From Paenibacillus sp. 37 (GTDB lineage Bacteria; Bacillota; Bacilli; Paenibacillales; Paenibacillaceae), in assembly GCF_008386395.1 (NCBI RefSeq), contig NZ_CP043761.1, positions 4,650,001 to 4,714,000 on the forward strand: DNA of 64,000 bases, read 5' to 3'. This document shows, one piece after another, positions 1 through 12,035 of the stretch (its first letter is position 1; each line of letters opens with the position of its first letter). The position numbers were made by a program, and so were the translations under genes. The notes below the pieces were generated by a model. That model saw only the letters and a program-made list of their open reading frames with translations, was not told where the DNA came from and searched no databases.

Positions 1-2060
<2,060 letters not shown>

Positions 2061-2345
2061 GCTCTCACGTGTTACCACCCAAATTCCCCATGTTTTTCGC
2101 AAAACACAGGCTCTGTCGGTCCTTCGACCGCCCATTAACGCTGGATCACGCCTCAGCCTTACGACAGCAGCTCTGAATTCACTGTCTGCACGCTCGAAAG
2201 AGGTTCCTCCGGGACCATATTCCATCCTCCTCCCAGACCGGTTCTCAGCTCATCCGGCTCTCTGCACTGGGGGTGTGTCTGTACTTATCCCTTCACTGGA
2301 AATCATATAGAAGTTGTTCAAAAAGTAAAACCAGACTTTTTGAAC
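2061..2345 (-). promoter_or_regulatory. T-box riboswitch leader, Met specifier
   Basis: Seen on the minus strand: a T-box core GGGTGGTAACACG (GGTGG at 2079-2075), followed by the regulatory terminator. Upstream is a long stem I region with AGTA-type and GAGCTGAGAACCGG-type internal loops. The specifier loop reads GGAATATGGTCC, giving codon AUG (2218-2216), matching the Met enzyme downstream. T-box leaders sense uncharged cognate tRNA and favour the antiterminator. A neighbouring triplet (UAU) could be read as a Tyr specifier by eye, but the downstream gene favours AUG. The 5' end also holds an 11-bp perfect inverted repeat (2316-2326 with 2335-2345). Confidence 0.85.
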
Positions 2346-2361
2346 TCGCATATATAGGAAA

Positions 2362-2391
2362 AATATACTGAAATGCGGACCCTTTTGTCAA
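2362..2391 (-). promoter_or_regulatory. Sigma-A-type promoter of metG leader
   Basis: On the minus strand TTGACA (2391-2386) and TATATT (2367-2362) are separated by 18 bases, just upstream of the T-box leader. Confidence 0.65.
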
Positions 2392-2458
2392 GTGGACAGC
2401 ATCCTCAAGTTCAATCCTGGCCTGTTTCCAGGCCACCCGAATACTTCAGGCTATAACG

Positions 2459-2710
2459 TTACTCTGATACCAGAGTAGACTTCTCCGCCTTTGGTGGCAC
2501 CAGATCTACACCGCCTGGATGAAACGGGTGACATTTGGCAATACGTTTCGCTGTTAACAACGAACCTTTGAGCGCACCGTGCACTTCAATCGCCTCCATG
2601 GCGTAAGCCGAACAGCTCGGATAGAACCGACATGTTGGCGGTGTTAATGGAGAGATATAGTTGCGGTACACCCGAATGGGTGCCTGAGCAATTCTGCGCG
2701 ATAACTTCAT
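2459..2710 (-). CDS. yidD: YidD-family membrane protein insertion efficiency factor
   Basis: An 83-residue protein of the YidD family (UPF0161), which sits at the inner face of the membrane and helps insertion of membrane proteins by YidC-type insertases. Family hallmarks visible are the N-terminal basic amphipathic stretch ([20 protein letters not shown]), the [11 protein letters not shown] cysteine motif, the conserved HG near residue 44 and the [13 protein letters not shown] block. It starts 2 bases after the zur stop, so the two are almost certainly co-transcribed. In many bacteria yidD neighbours rnpA-yidC; linkage to a Fur-family gene is less usual but the family call is firm. Confidence 0.93.
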   Translation of the reverse strand: MKLSRRIAQAPIRVYRNYISPLTPPTCRFYPSCSAYAMEAIEVHGALKGSLLTAKRIAKCHPFHPGGVDLVPPKAEKSTLVSE

Positions 2711-2712
2711 GG

Positions 2713-3177
2713 TCAGTGCTTCCCATGAGCGTGTTGATGTCCCGATGCCGCTTTGGCCGGAGCATGCTCAGCACAGTCCTTGCAATATCCAAACACCTCG
2801 AACTTGTGGTCTACAACCTGAAATTGCTCAGGCGCATCCGCAAGCTGCATCGGGCAAAATATAATAGGATATGTCTTCTGACACTTCAGACAGATCATAT
2901 GATGGTGATGATGATCTTCACTACAGTGAGCTTTGAATTTAACGCCATCTTCGAAGATGACCTGTTCCAGTACACCCAGTTCCTGCATCACCCGTAAATT
3001 ACGATATACTGTGTCAAAACTCAGTCCGCTGTAAGTCTTACCCATATATTCATAGACGTCCTTGGGTGTAAGATACCCTGGAGACTCGGCAAATAACCGG
3101 GCCAGTGTTTTCCGCTGATCGGTAATGCGAAGCCCCTGTGAGGACATGGTCGAAATAATCTGTTCTGTCGACAGCAT
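2713..3177 (-). CDS. zur: Fur-family metalloregulator, Zur-like
   Basis: A 154-residue Fur-superfamily repressor. The N-terminal winged helix (residues about 8-85, with [16 protein letters not shown]) binds DNA. The C-terminal dimerisation half has a His-rich metal region ([13 protein letters not shown]) and two CxxC pairs (CLKC and CKDC) that make the structural Zn site. The HHHHH block and the Cys4 site fit Zur better than PerR, and there is an extra His-rich tail (HQHAHGKH). An AGGAGGTG site precedes the ATG. It heads a two-gene unit with yidD. Zur normally represses zinc uptake genes; no zinc transporter is in the window, so the exact metal is inferred. Confidence 0.85.
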   Translation of the reverse strand: MLSTEQIISTMSSQGLRITDQRKTLARLFAESPGYLTPKDVYEYMGKTYSGLSFDTVYRNLRVMQELGVLEQVIFEDGVKFKAHCSEDHHHHHMICLKCQKTYPIIFCPMQLADAPEQFQVVDHKFEVFGYCKDCAEHAPAKAASGHQHAHGKH

Positions 3178-3340
3178 GATCTAAAGCACCTCCTGTCATA
3201 CGAGCATTTTGCATCATTCATAGAGCGACAGTTTATTCGGCAAAAGCGAAAACTTTTGCTTTCTTGTATACCTCTAATAATGCATCAAATTACGATTAGA
3301 GTCAACGAAGACACCGGGTTAGGTCATTCCAACATCACAT

Positions 3341-3412
3341 AAAAAGGACTCCATGCACATGCATTGCCATTAGTCTAGCTTGAACTAATGACATTACATT
3401 TTGATGGAGTCC
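3341..3412 (-). terminator. Long hairpin terminator after the stalk-protein gene
   Basis: A 9-bp outer stem (GGACTCCAT 3346-3354 with ATGGAGTCC 3404-3412) encloses a second stem (CATTAGT/ACTAATG), and ends in a T run on the minus strand. It lies in the 338-base gap between the stalk gene end and zur. The rest of that gap shows only the zur upstream region. Confidence 0.65.
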
Positions 3413-3515
3413 CTTCCTGACGGTTCAGATGATCAATCGTTCGGGCGACTTTTAGGGTGAACGGGTATATATGATATAAGCTTTCACTCCAAACCGTCCG
3501 TGCATGTTCATGTTA

Positions 3516-5768
3516 TTACTTTTCAGCCGGAAGCGGCGTGAACAGCAGGTTAACAGGCAAGTTACTTCCTGGTGCCGCCGAGAAGAGAATGGTTACACTC
3601 TCGCCGTACGAACCTGTGCGATACATAACGCTTTGCTCATTAGGTGCAGTTACAGATTTACCTGTGGAAATCTGAACGACCTGTCCATTCACGAGTGCCA
3701 CACCTGAATATCTGCCTCCACGAGGGTTAAATGAAATCAACGTGCGTGGAGCAACATTATTCAATGTAATTTTGTACAATACACCGAAGTTACCTGCGTT
3801 GGACGCTTCCGTGTAAGCCATAGGGTCCGTTCCCACAAGGTTTGGATCACTTGCATTGTCTCCAAGTGGAAGACGTGCAGGTTTCGACCCTACTTCTTGA
3901 TCGTACGTAATGATCCGTGTTGCATTTGGATAGGTACCACGGTTGTGAACTCCATCACGATCCAGAACCGGCAGGCTCGACAACACTTCCATCGGGTCCT
4001 TGTTTTCTTCAATCATGATAATGTTGTAGTCCAATTCATAATCACTGAATACATCCGAATACAAGGAAATGACTTGTCCCTGTTTCATCGGAAGAACGCT
4101 CAGATCATTGAGAATCAGCTTGCTTTCTCCTGGCTGGATGTAGACTTTCTTTTGTCCGGTACCATTCTGCATGGATTGGAACCAACGGTCAATGGACAGC
4201 TTTCCAGCTACCGTTGCAAAAGGAGACGGTCCTGCAAAACCCATGTTTTGCTGGTCAATCGACGCCGTGTATGCATTGTTGTTTGTCGCTACAACATACA
4301 TTTTTACGTTTTTGCCCGTGTTGTTCACATGGTGAATCATGAAGCGTGTCTGTCCGAAGGAAGATTCCTTGTACACAATACCTTCCGTATTCACGGTTTC
4401 CGGGCTGTTACTGCGGATCAGCAGACTTGGTTCATCATAATAAGTGAAAGGTACTTTCTCCAATGCTGGTACTCCACCACCGTCAAAAGTGAACTTCTCA
4501 CCAACTGGTGTGAACAATTGATTGAAGTCAGTCACACTATAAAGTGTTTCTCCCGTAATATTGATCATCTTGGTATAGCTATCGCTAGCACCATGTTTAT
4601 CAGTAACTGTAATCGTTACGGTCTTCGGTCCTGGAACAAAGAATGCAAGTGCATTGTTATCCCATTCGGTTTTAACAATTGCATTCTCATCATCTGTGCT
4701 TTGATCAATATAAGTGATTTTCTCACCCATTTTGTATTCTTCTTTATCTGTCGTAAACATTGCGACAGGTGGCAGATTCGGTCTTTCAACCTTAATCGTA
4801 ACCGAATACGGATCACTCCACTGACCACTTGAATCCTGGACCGCATAGGTTACTGTGTATACACCTGGTTGGTCGAATGAATCCTGACGGCCTGTCCAAC
4901 GTTCATCTACAATGCTGAGTCCCTTGGGAGAGCTGGATCTGGTTGTGTAGGTTACCTGGTCTCCGGCAAAGACCTCTTTTTGTACCGTGAAGCTTGCCAC
5001 CGGTTTGGTACTCAGATTCAATACAACCGTTTTGGCAGATTGATTTACTTTATACGAAATGTCCAGAGCCTGTGTAATTGAAGTCAACGGCACCATGAAC
5101 GTATTTTTTTGTTGATAAGCCGCGCCCTTCATCGTTCTGGACACACCATTAACGGTATAGATCTTGCTGTTTGTTTTGAAACGCAACTCATCTTCACCAC
5201 TAATAATGATTGTTTCTTTAGTTGTGTTATCATATTTGACATCATAGCCAACCCGATCAACGAGAGCACGGATCGCTACATAGGATACACCATTTTTAAC
5301 AGCCATCGGCTGTCCAGCAAGATACGTTTTGCCATCTTGCATCATTTTATTACTGTTCATATAAAGAGTGAGGTCTCCACCCCCGCCTCCAGCAACAGAT
5401 GAACCGCCTGTAGATGGTTGCTCCACTTCTACTGGTGCAGGTGCTGGTGTTTCCTCAGCTGTACCTTCTTCGTCCGTAGGTTCAATTACCGGCTCAACAG
5501 GAGTCGCGTCTGTTCCTGTAGGAACATCTGTCTCAGGGTTCACTTCTTCAGTTGTTTCATTATTTGATGTTGGCGTGTTTGTTCCGGATTTCACTTCGGA
5601 TTCCGCGATGGTTTGTTCTTTCTTCACAACCTCCACGGATTTAACTTTGGCTGTATTCACTGATGTAGTATCGCTCTGATCTGCTGATTGTGCATTGGCA
5701 GGAATCACTGCAAACGCCTGAAACACAGCAAAAGCGGTAAGTATGGACAATTTCTTCTTCAAATTCAT
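3516..5768 (-). CDS. Secreted stalk protein with copper amine oxidase N-like domain and PKD-like repeats
   Basis: A 750-residue exported protein. Seen: a signal peptide (basic start, hydrophobic core, cleavage near ANA-QS at residue 26), then an acidic Thr/Glu/Pro-rich linker (about 30-128). A copper-amine-oxidase N-terminal-like domain follows (about 132-253, with VSYVAIRALVDRVGYDVKYD and TFMVPLTSITQAL). Two PKD/Ig-like modules span about 256-405 and an unassigned C-terminal half about 410-750. In Paenibacillus the CuAO-N domain is a common surface adhesion or stalk module and does not imply amine oxidase activity; no catalytic domain is present. There is no LPXTG or SLH motif, so it is probably released or bound through the linker. 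RBS AGAAGGAG precedes the ATG. It is a single gene with its own terminator. Confidence 0.8.
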   Translation of the reverse strand: MNLKKKLSILTAFAVFQAFAVIPANAQSADQSDTTSVNTAKVKSVEVVKKEQTIAESEVKSGTNTPTSNNETTEEVNPETDVPTGTDATPVEPVIEPTDEEGTAEETPAPAPVEVEQPSTGGSSVAGGGGGDLTLYMNSNKMMQDGKTYLAGQPMAVKNGVSYVAIRALVDRVGYDVKYDNTTKETIIISGEDELRFKTNSKIYTVNGVSRTMKGAAYQQKNTFMVPLTSITQALDISYKVNQSAKTVVLNLSTKPVASFTVQKEVFAGDQVTYTTRSSSPKGLSIVDERWTGRQDSFDQPGVYTVTYAVQDSSGQWSDPYSVTIKVERPNLPPVAMFTTDKEEYKMGEKITYIDQSTDDENAIVKTEWDNNALAFFVPGPKTVTITVTDKHGASDSYTKMINITGETLYSVTDFNQLFTPVGEKFTFDGGGVPALEKVPFTYYDEPSLLIRSNSPETVNTEGIVYKESSFGQTRFMIHHVNNTGKNVKMYVVATNNNAYTASIDQQNMGFAGPSPFATVAGKLSIDRWFQSMQNGTGQKKVYIQPGESKLILNDLSVLPMKQGQVISLYSDVFSDYELDYNIIMIEENKDPMEVLSSLPVLDRDGVHNRGTYPNATRIITYDQEVGSKPARLPLGDNASDPNLVGTDPMAYTEASNAGNFGVLYKITLNNVAPRTLISFNPRGGRYSGVALVNGQVVQISTGKSVTAPNEQSVMYRTGSYGESVTILFSAAPGSNLPVNLLFTPLPAEK

Positions 5769-5975
5769 TCTTTGTCTTTGGCTCCTTCTGCTCCCATTTT
5801 ATAAATATCCCCCTCAAAAAGTCATATTATTAGACGCTTGGAACCGGGAAAAGTTGCTAAAAAGTTAAGAGGAGAATTGTAAACTTTTAATAGAAGGAAA
5901 ATACTATGAAAATAGTTATCTATCAATTATCTTTTTAGCTTTCATATCCCAAAATTAGCCAATAGAAAATTCCAA

Positions 5976-6026
5976 CAAAAAAATCTCTCCAGGAGATGGT
6001 CAATCAGCACCATATCGCAGAGAGAT
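5976..6026 (-). terminator. Terminator after the NagZ-like gene
   Basis: On the minus strand ATCTCTC pairs with GAGAGAT, with an inner ATGGT/ACCAT stem, followed by seven T. It closes the sugar cluster that ends at 6043. Confidence 0.75.
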
Positions 6027-6042
6027 ATAAGGATTGATAGGT

Positions 6043-7680
6043 CTAGCGCAAACGGACAGGCAGACTTCCTGTTGGCTGCAGTCCACCGGTTAACACATGG
6101 GACAGTACCCGAACAACTGCAGGTGTATTCTCATACGTACACACATAACTTCCCGGCCTCGAAATCTCCAGCAGATCATATGGATTGCGCAGAGCAATGA
6201 CAATCAGCGAATGATTCTCACTCAGCTTTTCAACCAAATACTGTTGCCCTTTCGGAAGATGACCTGCAGATGTGTACGTACACACGATAACTTGCTCACT
6301 TTCCAACACTTCACCCAATATCCGATCCGCTTCATCATAGGTGGGCTGAGTAGTAATTTTGTGCTCACGAACTCTGCCTCGCAGCTGCGATAACGCCATA
6401 CCCAACGATTCTGTATGGGACCATGGTTCATCCACCTCTGTCCGTTGCACAACCTCAGGCCAGATGACATATACGTCCTTCTCTGGGTTCAACGGCAGCA
6501 GCCCATCATTATGAACGATTGTAATACTGCTTGAAGCAATCTTGAACAACGTCAATTCGTTGGGCTCAGTGGGTTTAGTGGATTCAGTGCAATCAACAGG
6601 TCCAACATTGGTTGCTTCGACCGTTTCACTCGCTTTCGGCGAAACCAGATGATCATTCTGCTGGCCGCAGCGCTCTCTTTTCCATGTCATAATGCGTTCC
6701 ACCGCCTGATGAATAACCTCTTCCGAAATGCGCCCCGTTCGAACTGCTTTCACAATGGCTTCCAGCGCAGCAACCTGATCTTGCAAGGTATGACTCACCA
6801 GAATCAGATCTGCTCCTGCTTCCACAGCACGAACGGCAGCTTCAGCTACCCCATATGGCTTGGATATCGCATGCATTTCAAGACAGTCTGTAATAATAAT
6901 GCCTTCAAAACCCATTTCTTCACGTAATAGGCCCGTTAACACCTTATGCGACAACGTTGCCGGAATGGGCTCGGGCTCAATCGAAGGGAACATCACATGA
7001 GCTGTCATAATAGCATCAACTCCGGCCTCAATCGCCCGGCGGAACGGTAACAACTCCATCTGTTCCAGCCTGTTTCGATCATGAGGTACTGTAACCATAC
7101 CAAGATGAGAATCTACGGCGGTATCTCCATGTCCCGGAAAATGTTTGGCAGTAGCAGCTATGCCCTGTGATTGATATCCGGTGATGGCTGCTACGCCATG
7201 AGCAGCCACACTTTCAGCATGTTCACCATACGAACGCACACCAATGACCGGGTTAAGCGGGTTGTTATTCACGTCGACCACTGGCGCAAGGTTCATATCA
7301 ATACCGATGCTTTTTAACTCACGACCCAGAATTTGGGCACACTCCAGGGTATATTCCGCATTGCCTGTCGCACCAAGCGCCATATTACCCGGCACTTGGG
7401 TCATTCCCTCTTTGTCAATCCGTGCAACCATGCCACCTTCCTGGTCCACCGAAATCATGAGTGGTAGGGCCCCCGCTTCAGCAGCCATATCTTGCAGTTC
7501 GGCGGACAGCCGTGTCAATTGATCTACACTTTCGACATTGCGCCGGAAATAAATGACACCCCCGACGTGATAGTCACGGATTAAGCGAGTAATCTGTTCA
7601 TCTGCTTGCTGACCGTGAAATCCACACATCAACAATTGGCCTACCTTTTGCTCCAATGTCAGATCATTCAAGGGTTTCAT
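6043..7680 (-). CDS. nagZ: Beta-N-acetylhexosaminidase, GH3 family (NagZ-like)
   Basis: A 545-residue glycoside hydrolase family 3 enzyme that removes non-reducing GlcNAc from chito-oligosaccharides or muropeptides. The catalytic barrel covers about residues 1-340, with the NagZ signatures KHFPGHGDT and the following DSH (the His/Asp acid-base dyad used by NagZ enzymes). The TDCLEM block holds the Asp nucleophile. A further 200-residue C-terminal domain follows, shared with the longer Firmicute NagZ (YbbD) type. Unlike YbbD there is no signal peptide or lipobox, so it should act in the cytoplasm. It is the last gene of a leftward cluster of sugar transporter and regulators, 28 bases after the response regulator, which suggests it hydrolyses the imported oligosaccharide. 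Confidence 0.92.
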   Translation of the reverse strand: MKPLNDLTLEQKVGQLLMCGFHGQQADEQITRLIRDYHVGGVIYFRRNVESVDQLTRLSAELQDMAAEAGALPLMISVDQEGGMVARIDKEGMTQVPGNMALGATGNAEYTLECAQILGRELKSIGIDMNLAPVVDVNNNPLNPVIGVRSYGEHAESVAAHGVAAITGYQSQGIAATAKHFPGHGDTAVDSHLGMVTVPHDRNRLEQMELLPFRRAIEAGVDAIMTAHVMFPSIEPEPIPATLSHKVLTGLLREEMGFEGIIITDCLEMHAISKPYGVAEAAVRAVEAGADLILVSHTLQDQVAALEAIVKAVRTGRISEEVIHQAVERIMTWKRERCGQQNDHLVSPKASETVEATNVGPVDCTESTKPTEPNELTLFKIASSSITIVHNDGLLPLNPEKDVYVIWPEVVQRTEVDEPWSHTESLGMALSQLRGRVREHKITTQPTYDEADRILGEVLESEQVIVCTYTSAGHLPKGQQYLVEKLSENHSLIVIALRNPYDLLEISRPGSYVCTYENTPAVVRVLSHVLTGGLQPTGSLPVRLR

Positions 7681-7708
7681 TTGACATCTCCTCCCGTTTC
7701 CCTTGCTA

Positions 7709-9340
7709 CTACAAACCCAATTGTTTACTCTGCCTGTACTCGGAGGGTTTCATGTGGAAGTGTTTATGAAACACCTTGGAGAAGTAACGGCGCTCCTTGA
7801 AACCTGTTGCTTCCCCAATCGCTGTAATGCTCCATTCGGTTGTACTCAACAATAAAGCGGCACTTTCCATCCGTTTCTGCGTCATGTATTCCACAAAAGT
7901 AACACCCATTTGAGTTTTAAATAGCTGGCAGAAGTATCCCGGGCTGATTCCGAGCCAATCTGAGACTTCATCTATTCCCAAGTCCTGTTGCAGTCTGGCG
8001 TTCATGTAATCACATGCAGATCGGATTAGTTCCGCTATCGAGGGACGCGGTTGAGTTTGTTTACCTTGACAGGCATGAATAATGACCTCTGCAAGTTCAA
8101 TCAGTTCTCTCATGGATACAGCCTCTTGCAGCGCATTCCAGAAATTCACTTCGTCCTTTTCAGCCATGACATTGACTTCGCGCAGTTCCCGAAGCATGTG
8201 TACTAGCATATAGCGAACATGGGTTTCATCTATCTTGTCTATTGATTGCTCGGCATTCCCCATTCGCTGTTTAAGCGCTTTCATTACATCTTGTAATCCT
8301 TGTTTATTCCATTGTCGAATACACCGTGTGATAAGCTCCAGATCGTCTCTTGTTATCCATGTACCGCCCCTTTTGGAAACCTCATGATCATACGATAATG
8401 AAGATCCCGCGCAGCCCGAATTCAATACCTTGTCTTCGCTTTCCGAATGTGTCATTAGAATTCTCTGACAATGCTGGTACCGTTCAAGGATTTGCTGTTC
8501 CAGTTTTACGAGTACATGATCCTGAACTACCCTTGCTTTTACACCTGAATCCATGGACAATATCGCATTCAATTCAATTAATAGTTGATGTGCCAACTCC
8601 TCTGACTGAAGTTTCCACTCGCCCGATGCGTCTAACAAGATGCACCACTCTCCTTTGCGGGTAGAAAGAACCTGGCAGCCATTAGAGATTCTATCCGTAA
8701 CTTCCCTAAGCATGGAACTTATTGCCTCATGCCATCTTACATGCTGGACCTCGGACCAGCCGATGGAATGGCGAAAATAACCGACTACATCCACCAACAG
8801 CACCGTATAGCCTACAAAAGGAGGCATGAATTGAGGCACAGAAACAGGATCAGAAATCTTCATCTGGGCTTCTCCTCGCAACAAGTCCATCAACTGTTTA
8901 TGTCTGATCCAACTTTCCATCTCTTGGCTGCGATAACGTTGCGATTCGTTTTCCAGACGTCTCTTCTGGATCTGTCCGACAAGCTCTCGCAGTTTATGTT
9001 CCAGATTCAAATAATCAATTGGCTTACATATGTATTCATGTACGTTATACTTGATAGCGGTTCGAGCATATTCAAACTGCTGATACCCGGTCAGTAAAAT
9101 AATTTCACACGTTTCACCCTGTTCTCGCAGCAAACGAATAAGTTCCAATCCATCCATAGACGGCATCCGAATATCACACAAGAGAATGTCTGGATGACTT
9201 TCTGTTACTTTCCCCAGCGCTTCTACACCACTTCTCGCGGTACCTGTGATTTCAATCCCCATCTCTTCCCAGGGTAAAATATATTTCAGATTCTCCAGAA
9301 TCGGCAGCTCATCGTCAACCAGCATTGCAGTCAGATTCAT
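7709..9340 (-). CDS. Two-component response regulator, AraC-type (YesN family)
   Basis: A 543-residue regulator. The receiver domain (about 1-125) has the acidic pair DDE at 9-11, the phospho-acceptor Asp56 in LLCDIRMPSMDG and the Lys in CKPIDY. The middle 300 residues are the variable YesN-type linker. The C-terminal AraC double HTH covers about 440-540 (DEVSDWLGISPGYFCQLFK and TGFKERRYFSKVF). The ATG overlaps the stop of the sensor kinase (ATGA), so the pair is translationally coupled. It probably activates the solute-binding protein/permease/NagZ genes around it in response to the extracellular sugar signal, as YesMN-type pairs do. Target sites were not identified. Confidence 0.92.
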   Translation of the reverse strand: MNLTAMLVDDELPILENLKYILPWEEMGIEITGTARSGVEALGKVTESHPDILLCDIRMPSMDGLELIRLLREQGETCEIILLTGYQQFEYARTAIKYNVHEYICKPIDYLNLEHKLRELVGQIQKRRLENESQRYRSQEMESWIRHKQLMDLLRGEAQMKISDPVSVPQFMPPFVGYTVLLVDVVGYFRHSIGWSEVQHVRWHEAISSMLREVTDRISNGCQVLSTRKGEWCILLDASGEWKLQSEELAHQLLIELNAILSMDSGVKARVVQDHVLVKLEQQILERYQHCQRILMTHSESEDKVLNSGCAGSSLSYDHEVSKRGGTWITRDDLELITRCIRQWNKQGLQDVMKALKQRMGNAEQSIDKIDETHVRYMLVHMLRELREVNVMAEKDEVNFWNALQEAVSMRELIELAEVIIHACQGKQTQPRPSIAELIRSACDYMNARLQQDLGIDEVSDWLGISPGYFCQLFKTQMGVTFVEYMTQKRMESAALLLSTTEWSITAIGEATGFKERRYFSKVFHKHFHMKPSEYRQSKQLGL

Positions 9341-11172
9341 CCGGCTTCCTCCTGCTCATATAATGGAATGATGCATCGAATAACTGTGCCATACCCCGGT
9401 GCTGAACATATAAATATGCCATACCCGGCCCCGTATTGAATACGAATTCGATCTGCCACACTTCGTAATCCCAATCCCCTTCGCTCCGTTATGGACGATA
9501 ATGATTCCGCCCCTTCCGCGAGCATATCTTCCGGTGGATCTTCTGCCATATACTCAAATCGTGCGAGCATTTCCTGGGGAATACCGATCCCATTATCCTC
9601 AACACATAACACCAGATGACCCCGTTCTGCATATGCGCTTATCCGCAGTACACCTGGATAGGTGATCCCCTCAAACCCATGTTGAATGCTATTTTCCACC
9701 AGAGGCTGGAGGGTAAGCTTAAGCAGAATTGAGCTGTATAAATGGGGTGGAATGTCAATCTCATAGGTGAACAAATCACTGAACCTGTACTGTTGAATCT
9801 CCAGATAACTCTGCAAATGTCTTATTTCCTCACCCAGCGGAATCTCTTCCTGATCCTGAATGCTGATACGAAGCATATTGCCCAGCCTGGTTACCATCTC
9901 GCTTACTTTGCGCCCCTCACCACGCAATGCCAAACCATTGATCGATTCCAATGTATTGAACAGAAAATGGGGTTTGATCTGGGCTTGTAGTACACGTAGT
10001 TCTGCCTGGGCCTTCTGCTCCTGCTCTGCCCGAACACGACGGAATAATCCCCCGATTCGATCCAATAGCTCATTGAACCCTTGTGCAAGCAGTTGCATCT
10101 CGTCAAAACCTTTTCCTTCCACCCTCGCATTAAAATCACCATCGTCCACACGACGCATAAACCTTACAAGTACAGCAATGTTGCCCGTAATGCGATTCAT
10201 GAAAAATAGATTAAAGATCATGGCAGCGAACAGGCACGACAGAATAATGATGACAGACCAACCTGCAAAGGCATTTGTTTCCGCAGATAAGGCTTCCCAT
10301 GAGGTCACACTGACGAGACTCCAGTTATAGTTCTTCAGATGATATTGCGAAATAATGCTTTCCTTGCCGTCAAAGACCGTTCTGACACTGCTAAAGCCGG
10401 GACCGTACCTGCCGGATTCAGCACCAAGGTTTTGCATGTTCTCACCGTTATATATACCTGCAGGATCATAAACGATCAGTCCTTCTTCATTAATTAACAG
10501 GAACGACGTATCCTGTGCCGAATCGCTGATTTGCAGGTGACGGAAGATCCGGTCAATCTCTCCTTTTTTAATCTGAACAACAAGCACGCCGATATTTTGA
10601 AAATAACTGAGTTCTTTGACCAATCTGATTTGGGTGAAGACAGGTTCTACCCCGGTTAATTCGGGATATTCCAGAGGTGCGAGCCATTTAGGCACACCAT
10701 TGAGTTGCTGAATTTCGTTGAATAAGGGATGCACTTTGAATTGCTGAAAAGGAAGGGCTTGAAAGTTTTCTTTGGTGAAAATGGAGACAATTTGATTATT
10801 TTCGGACGAACGCAAATCATATAAAAAGGCATAACTGATGAACGGATAATTATATAGAAGGGAACGGAAATTGCGCTGGCTGGCATTCAGGGATAACTGA
10901 TTACCGGTCCCCAGATCCTGCTTGGTCGGATCTTTGGCGTTCAATGCCATTTGGAAAACCGATGTGGCTATCCCGTTGTCGGTCACATTGTTAATCTGCT
11001 GAAATACATTCTCAATATTGTAGCTGATAGCCTGAAGCGCATATTCGGCCTGTTGATTGTATTTTTTCTCAATCGTATGTGACGTGACCAGAAACATGCC
11101 AATGCCAAGCGCACACATCGGTACAATGATCAGCAGCAGAAATGCCAAGGCCAGCTTCATTCGCAAGTTCAT
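9337..11172 (-). CDS. Two-component sensor histidine kinase (YesM family)
   Basis: A 611-residue membrane sensor. A transmembrane segment lies at about 5-27, followed by a large extracellular dCache-like sensing region (about 35-290) and a second membrane span (about 300-325). A HAMP domain (about 328-380) precedes a His_kinase module with the phospho-acceptor motif PHFLFNTLESINGLA near residue 402. The ATPase has its N box (QPLVENSIQHGFEG) and G box (VEDNGIGIP), and ends with RGLGLRSVADRIRIQYG. This is the Paenibacillus YesM type. It lies between the permease gene (32-base gap) and its cognate regulator (4-base overlap), so it very likely senses the transported saccharide or its binding protein. 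Confidence 0.92.
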   Translation of the reverse strand: MNLRMKLALAFLLLIIVPMCALGIGMFLVTSHTIEKKYNQQAEYALQAISYNIENVFQQINNVTDNGIATSVFQMALNAKDPTKQDLGTGNQLSLNASQRNFRSLLYNYPFISYAFLYDLRSSENNQIVSIFTKENFQALPFQQFKVHPLFNEIQQLNGVPKWLAPLEYPELTGVEPVFTQIRLVKELSYFQNIGVLVVQIKKGEIDRIFRHLQISDSAQDTSFLLINEEGLIVYDPAGIYNGENMQNLGAESGRYGPGFSSVRTVFDGKESIISQYHLKNYNWSLVSVTSWEALSAETNAFAGWSVIIILSCLFAAMIFNLFFMNRITGNIAVLVRFMRRVDDGDFNARVEGKGFDEMQLLAQGFNELLDRIGGLFRRVRAEQEQKAQAELRVLQAQIKPHFLFNTLESINGLALRGEGRKVSEMVTRLGNMLRISIQDQEEIPLGEEIRHLQSYLEIQQYRFSDLFTYEIDIPPHLYSSILLKLTLQPLVENSIQHGFEGITYPGVLRISAYAERGHLVLCVEDNGIGIPQEMLARFEYMAEDPPEDMLAEGAESLSSITERRGLGLRSVADRIRIQYGAGYGIFICSAPGYGTVIRCIIPLYEQEEAG

Positions 11173-11204
11173 ATCCCGTTCTCCCTATTCACTGGTTCAT
11201 GGTA

Positions 11205-12035
11205 TTAACCTTTGACACCACCTGCAGTTACGCCTTCTATAATTTTCTCCTGGAGTATGGCGTAGATCACAAGTACAGGTACAACGCTGTATACGATACC
11301 CGCCGACATCTGGGCATAGTTCATTTGATATTGATCCCGAAACTGGACCATGCCCACGGGCAGCGTACGCAATTTATCGGTGGATAAGAAATAGTTGGCG
11401 AGTAAAAATTCGTTCCAGTTCCCGAGGAAATTAACGATAAAAACGGTAACAATAGCCGGAACCGTAAGAGGTATCACTATTTTAGCAAAGATACCCGGGG
11501 CCCTCAAGCCGTCCATGACCGCCGCTTCTTCAATTTCTCCAGGTAGAGAACGCATAAATGCCGCCAGTATAATAATGGTAAAAGGGATCGCATTGGCCAC
11601 ATAGGGCACAATCAATGCCAGATGTGTATCCAATATGCCCATTTTGCGTACAAGCAGATAGATCGGCAGCATGAGTGCGTTGTTGGGAATAAGCATGCCC
11701 GCCAGTATCAGGCTGTACAGAAAAAGACTCCACTTTCGGTGTCTCATCCGGGTTACGGCAAAAGCAAACATGGCACCGAGCACAATTGTACACGCCGAAG
11801 ACAGAATCGAAATGTACAGGCTGTTCCAGAAATACGTGCCAATCTTTGCATTCACCCAGGCCTCCACATAATTGTTAAACTCCCATGTTGTAGGCAAACC
11901 GAATGGATTCAGGGCGATTTCATTGTTATCCTGCTTAAAGGACGAGAAAATCACAAATAAAAAGGGAAACAAAATCGCGATCAAGTACAACATTAACAAC
12001 ACATGAGGTATACTACTTTTTATGCTTTTCGGCAT
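11205..12035 (-). CDS. Sugar ABC transporter permease, MalG type
   Basis: Inner-membrane permease of a CUT1 carbohydrate importer, about 276 residues with six predicted membrane spans. The EAA loop that docks the ATPase is visible as EEAAVMDGLRAPGIFAKIVIP. The C-terminus VTAGGVKG is typical of MalG/LacG proteins. I start it at the ATG at 12035, which has GGTGGA 6 bases upstream, rather than the TTG one codon earlier. It shares one base with the stop of the preceding permease. No ATP-binding subunit is encoded in the cluster; CUT1 systems of Paenibacillus usually borrow a shared MsmX-type ATPase. Confidence 0.93.
   Translation of the reverse strand: MPKSIKSSIPHVLLMLYLIAILFPFLFVIFSSFKQDNNEIALNPFGLPTTWEFNNYVEAWVNAKIGTYFWNSLYISILSSACTIVLGAMFAFAVTRMRHRKWSLFLYSLILAGMLIPNNALMLPIYLLVRKMGILDTHLALIVPYVANAIPFTIIILAAFMRSLPGEIEEAAVMDGLRAPGIFAKIVIPLTVPAIVTVFIVNFLGNWNEFLLANYFLSTDKLRTLPVGMVQFRDQYQMNYAQMSAGIVYSVVPVLVIYAILQEKIIEGVTAGGVKG

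Noticed and set aside
3283-3300. Half of a Zur-type operator (ATTACGATT) upstream of zur
   Set aside because: Only one half matches the palindrome TCGTAAT-N-ATTACGA, so it is not reported as a site.
3897-4832. 311-residue plus-strand frame opposite the stalk protein
   Set aside because: Antisense shadow; Cys/Ile/Arg-rich composition with no domain, whereas the minus strand has signal peptide and domains.
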